64,000 nt of DNA from Polaribacter butkevichii (GTDB lineage Bacteria > Bacteroidota > Bacteroidia > Flavobacteriales > Flavobacteriaceae): assembly GCF_038024105.1 (NCBI RefSeq), contig NZ_CP150661.1, positions 434,001 through 498,000 of the forward strand. The letters are read 5' to 3'. Positions 61,677-64,000 of the stretch are shown in pieces. Under the pieces are notes generated by a model that was not told where the DNA came from, did not search any database, and saw only the letters and a program-made list of their open reading frames with translations. Each line of letters begins with the position of its first letter. Position 1 is the first letter of the stretch. A program made the translations under genes and the position numbers.

Positions 61677-62543
61677 TTATTCTTTTGCACCATGATTTTT
61701 TGCAGTTTCTATCCAAAGTTCAGCAATTCCTTTGGTATCTGCGCCTAAACCTCTAGACAAATGTAAAGCAACACCCATCATTAAAACAGCTGCTTTATGC
61801 ACTTCTTCTAAGGTTTTTAAAGCTCCAAATTCTTCTTGTGCTTTAAGTTGTAATAGATTGTTGTGTTTTTGTGCAAAATCGATAGGATCTTCAATAACTT
61901 CTGTTATTTTAGGAATCATTAATGCATCTATCCAATCTTTTCCAATTCTTTCTGCTAATTTTTCTGGAAATTCACTGCCCATTTCTCTCCATAAAGAGAG
62001 TGTTTTTGTGTCGCCAGAGACGGATAAACCACTATCTAACAATAATTCGAAAGCAATATCTGCAATGTTTTGCATCACAATTAAATACTCGTCTTGTGCT
62101 TTTTCAAAAGGTTCTGCACCTTGTCCTTTTAGATACTCTCCAACACTTAATTTGGGTAAATCTAAAACTTCTGCGCAGTCTGTTAAGCAAGGAAATTGTG
62201 CACCTTCAAAAATATAATGTGCTTTTTCAAATTGTATTTGTCGTCCCAATGGATATAAACGACATGCTAACGGGCGACCTTGATGTACGCTACAACCATG
62301 ATTGTCTATATATTGACTACAAGCATTTTGTCCTTTTTTATCTTGTTTTCCGTTAAAAGTTAATCGGATACCACCAAAATCTGTATATAAATCACGAAAT
62401 TCTCTCGGACTTACTTTTTTCTCTTTACTAAAACTAAATAACTCCCATGGATTTAACATTACAGCTTTTCCAAAACAACAAGTTCCAGAGCGAGAGCAGG
62501 TGAGTGGTAATATACTTTTTGTGCTCAGTTTTGTAGTTTGCAT
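61677..62543 (-). CDS. YkgJ-type cysteine cluster protein
   Basis: 288 aa. Cysteines in CSRSGTCC (about 16-23), CSQYIDNHGC (about 70-79) and CRLYPLGRQ (about 88): the Cys-cluster pattern of YkgJ, which probably binds an Fe-S cluster or zinc. The C-terminal half is helical. Single gene. Confidence 0.85.
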   Translation of the reverse strand: MQTTKLSTKSILPLTCSRSGTCCFGKAVMLNPWELFSFSKEKKVSPREFRDLYTDFGGIRLTFNGKQDKKGQNACSQYIDNHGCSVHQGRPLACRLYPLGRQIQFEKAHYIFEGAQFPCLTDCAEVLDLPKLSVGEYLKGQGAEPFEKAQDEYLIVMQNIADIAFELLLDSGLSVSGDTKTLSLWREMGSEFPEKLAERIGKDWIDALMIPKITEVIEDPIDFAQKHNNLLQLKAQEEFGALKTLEEVHKAAVLMMGVALHLSRGLGADTKGIAELWIETAKNHGAKE

Positions 62544-62660
62544 TCTTAGAGTTTTATAGTAATTTTAGTTTGATGTCGATTCAATAATCTTTAAAAAGGA
62601 TAATTGAATTGAGCTGTAAAGGTATTATTTTTCAATCTTAAATTTATAAGAAATTGTTTT

Positions 62661-63677
62661 TTAACTTTCTAAAATTTCTAATTGTTGTATAATTTGATTT
62701 TCTGTTACGGGATATGTTTTCCCTTCTCTAATAGTTCCATAAACATCATCAAATACTTGCTTATAAGAAGATTTTTTAGAAATGATATTTTCATGTTTTT
62801 TAACACCTTCATCATTAAAATAAGTCAAAATACCTGTGGTATTAGTGCTTTCAATACCAAATAAAGGATTGGAAGGTTTCATACCTTCTTGCAATTGTTG
62901 TTCCTGAACGTCTGCACGTTTTTTTATGTAAGAACCTTTTGTTCCATGTAAAATAAATGCAGGTTGTGGTTCGGAAACTAACAGACTTGTTGTAATAAAA
63001 ACTTGCATGCCCTCTGGATACAATAAATGAAAATGAGCATAATCGTCTACTTGTGTATTTGGTCTAAAATGGCCTAAGCTTTTCTTCCATTCTAAAGGAG
63101 TTCCAAAAAGAGAAATTGCAGCATCTAACAAATGCGGACCTAAATCATAAGATAAACCACTACCAGCAACGGGAGTTTCTTTGGTGATTTTTTCACCTAT
63201 CACATATTTATAACGGTCATAGCGAAGATGAAACTCTACTAATTTACCCAATTTACCAGACTCTAGTACATTTTTAACGGATAAAAAATCACTGTCATAT
63301 CTTCTGTTTTGATACGCTAATACGGAACAATTATATTTCTTTGCAGCATCAAAAAGTTGCTTTGCTTCAGATGAATTTACAGTAAAAGGTTTTTCTAATA
63401 ACACATGCTTTTTTGCTTTCAGTGCTTTTAAAGCAAACTCAAAATGAGTGGGATTTGGTGTATTCACAATAATCAATTCAATTTCTGAATCTGCTAAAAT
63501 TTCATCAATTGTATCGTAGCTATTTATATCAGAATATATAAGATGCGCTTTCTTTTTAGACCTTTCTACCACAGCACTTAATTCAAAATTTTGATGTTCA
63601 TCTAGAAAAGGAGCATGAAATATTTGTCCAGACATTCCAAAAGATAAAATCCCTGTTTTTATTACATTATTACTCAT
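62661..63677 (-). CDS. Gfo/Idh/MocA-family oxidoreductase
   Basis: 338 aa. N-terminal Rossmann motif GILSFGMSGQIFHAPFL (about 9-25) and KHVLLEKPFTVN (about 90-101; EKP motif). Acts on a sugar or sugar derivative with NAD(P). Substrate unknown. No co-transcribed partner is visible. Confidence 0.9.
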   Translation of the reverse strand: MSNNVIKTGILSFGMSGQIFHAPFLDEHQNFELSAVVERSKKKAHLIYSDINSYDTIDEILADSEIELIIVNTPNPTHFEFALKALKAKKHVLLEKPFTVNSSEAKQLFDAAKKYNCSVLAYQNRRYDSDFLSVKNVLESGKLGKLVEFHLRYDRYKYVIGEKITKETPVAGSGLSYDLGPHLLDAAISLFGTPLEWKKSLGHFRPNTQVDDYAHFHLLYPEGMQVFITTSLLVSEPQPAFILHGTKGSYIKKRADVQEQQLQEGMKPSNPLFGIESTNTTGILTYFNDEGVKKHENIISKKSSYKQVFDDVYGTIREGKTYPVTENQIIQQLEILES

Positions 63678-63730
63678 AGAATTGATTTTTTATTCGTGTA
63701 ATTTATTTGTAGAAAGTCGTAGTTAAAAAG

Positions 63731-63997
63731 TTAATATTCCATTAATGCATTAAACTTACTATTTAAGTTGTAAATATTTAAATTATCATCAAATGCAATC
63801 TGAACAGCCAGTAGTTTAGTTTCTAATTCAGAAATTTTATTATCAATTTTATTTTTATCTCCAATTACTTTACTTTTTTCTAAAACTTGTTTTAAAGCAG
63901 ACTGGTAAGTGCTAAAAATTGAGATATACTCCTTACTTAATGACTCTACTTCATCTCGTATAAACTTTGCCTGATTTAAGGCATAAGTAGGATACAT
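63731..63997 (-). CDS. Hypothetical protein, probably partial at the window edge
   Basis: 88 codons from the ATG at 63997. The frame is open beyond it to the edge, so the true start may be off-window. Helical, coiled-coil-like, without Cys or a signal peptide. Function unknown. Confidence 0.5.
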   Translation of the reverse strand: MYPTYALNQAKFIRDEVESLSKEYISIFSTYQSALKQVLEKSKVIGDKNKIDNKISELETKLLAVQIAFDDNLNIYNLNSKFNALMEY

Positions 63998-64000
63998 TAG

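Noticed and set aside
1..64000. tRNA or rRNA genes
   Set aside because: I found no cloverleaf-like or rRNA sequence; a covariance search (tRNAscan-SE, Infernal) would be decisive.

Overview
This AT-rich window looks like a chromosome segment of a marine Flavobacteriaceae bacterium (Bacteroidota; Polaribacter- or Tenacibaculum-like by impression, not proven). The reasons are Bacteroidota-type promoters (TAnnTTTG, sometimes with an upstream TTG), many TonB-dependent receptors with carboxypeptidase-like N-terminal domains, a DnaX without the usual zinc module, and short repeats of a kind I associate with flavobacterial intergenic regions. No rRNA, tRNA or CRISPR array was found.

Region 1 (1-11799) is an integrative, probably mobilizable element lying against the 3' end of mnmE. 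From right to left, all on the minus strand, it carries: a tyrosine integrase; a membrane protein of unknown function; an excisionase-like HTH protein; a replication-type HTH protein; a DnaC/IstB-like ATPase; a non-coding stretch with a nested hairpin (candidate oriT); a BfmA/BtgA-type mobilization protein; a MobB/DUF5712-like relaxase; a ParA plus ribbon-helix-helix partition pair; a small double-CxxC protein; and a Wadjet anti-plasmid operon (jetA, jetB, and jetC cut by the window edge). JetD and the left end of the element should lie left of position 1. A candidate antisense RNA with its own promoter and terminator sits in the leader of the replication-type gene.

Region 2 (11800-40570) is core chromosome. 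It holds mnmE, an MscS channel, dps, a usp-sulP-miaE-hypothetical-DUF4268 operon, a CPA1-type cation/H+ antiporter, dnaX, msrA, a CxxCH lipoprotein, an OmpH/Skp chaperone, miaA, a voltage-gated-type cation channel, a TonB receptor, a DUF1275 protein, a DUF3857/transglutaminase protein, a DnaQ/GIY-YIG nuclease, the PLP-binding YggS protein, serA and serC, and an acyl-CoA reductase-like gene divergent from a ferredoxin. Four repeat-like intergenic elements lie here.

Region 3 (40807-51016) is a nutrient-uptake locus: an ECF sigma factor, a FecR anti-sigma factor, a TonB receptor with an STN signalling domain and no AUG/GUG/UUG start before its signal peptide, then two further related receptors. 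There is no SusD, so the substrate is unknown.

Region 4 (51145-64000) holds ychF, a 613-aa PLP enzyme of the Cys/Met type, a transglutaminase-like protein, corA, and a seven-gene ArsR-controlled operon (arsR, ArsE-like thioredoxin, osmC, YraQ/ArsP-like permease, CDF transporter, arsF-like, arsG-like) with palindromic operators. It ends with a DUF6503 lipoprotein, a YkgJ-type cysteine-cluster protein, a Gfo/Idh/MocA oxidoreductase and a hypothetical gene at the edge.
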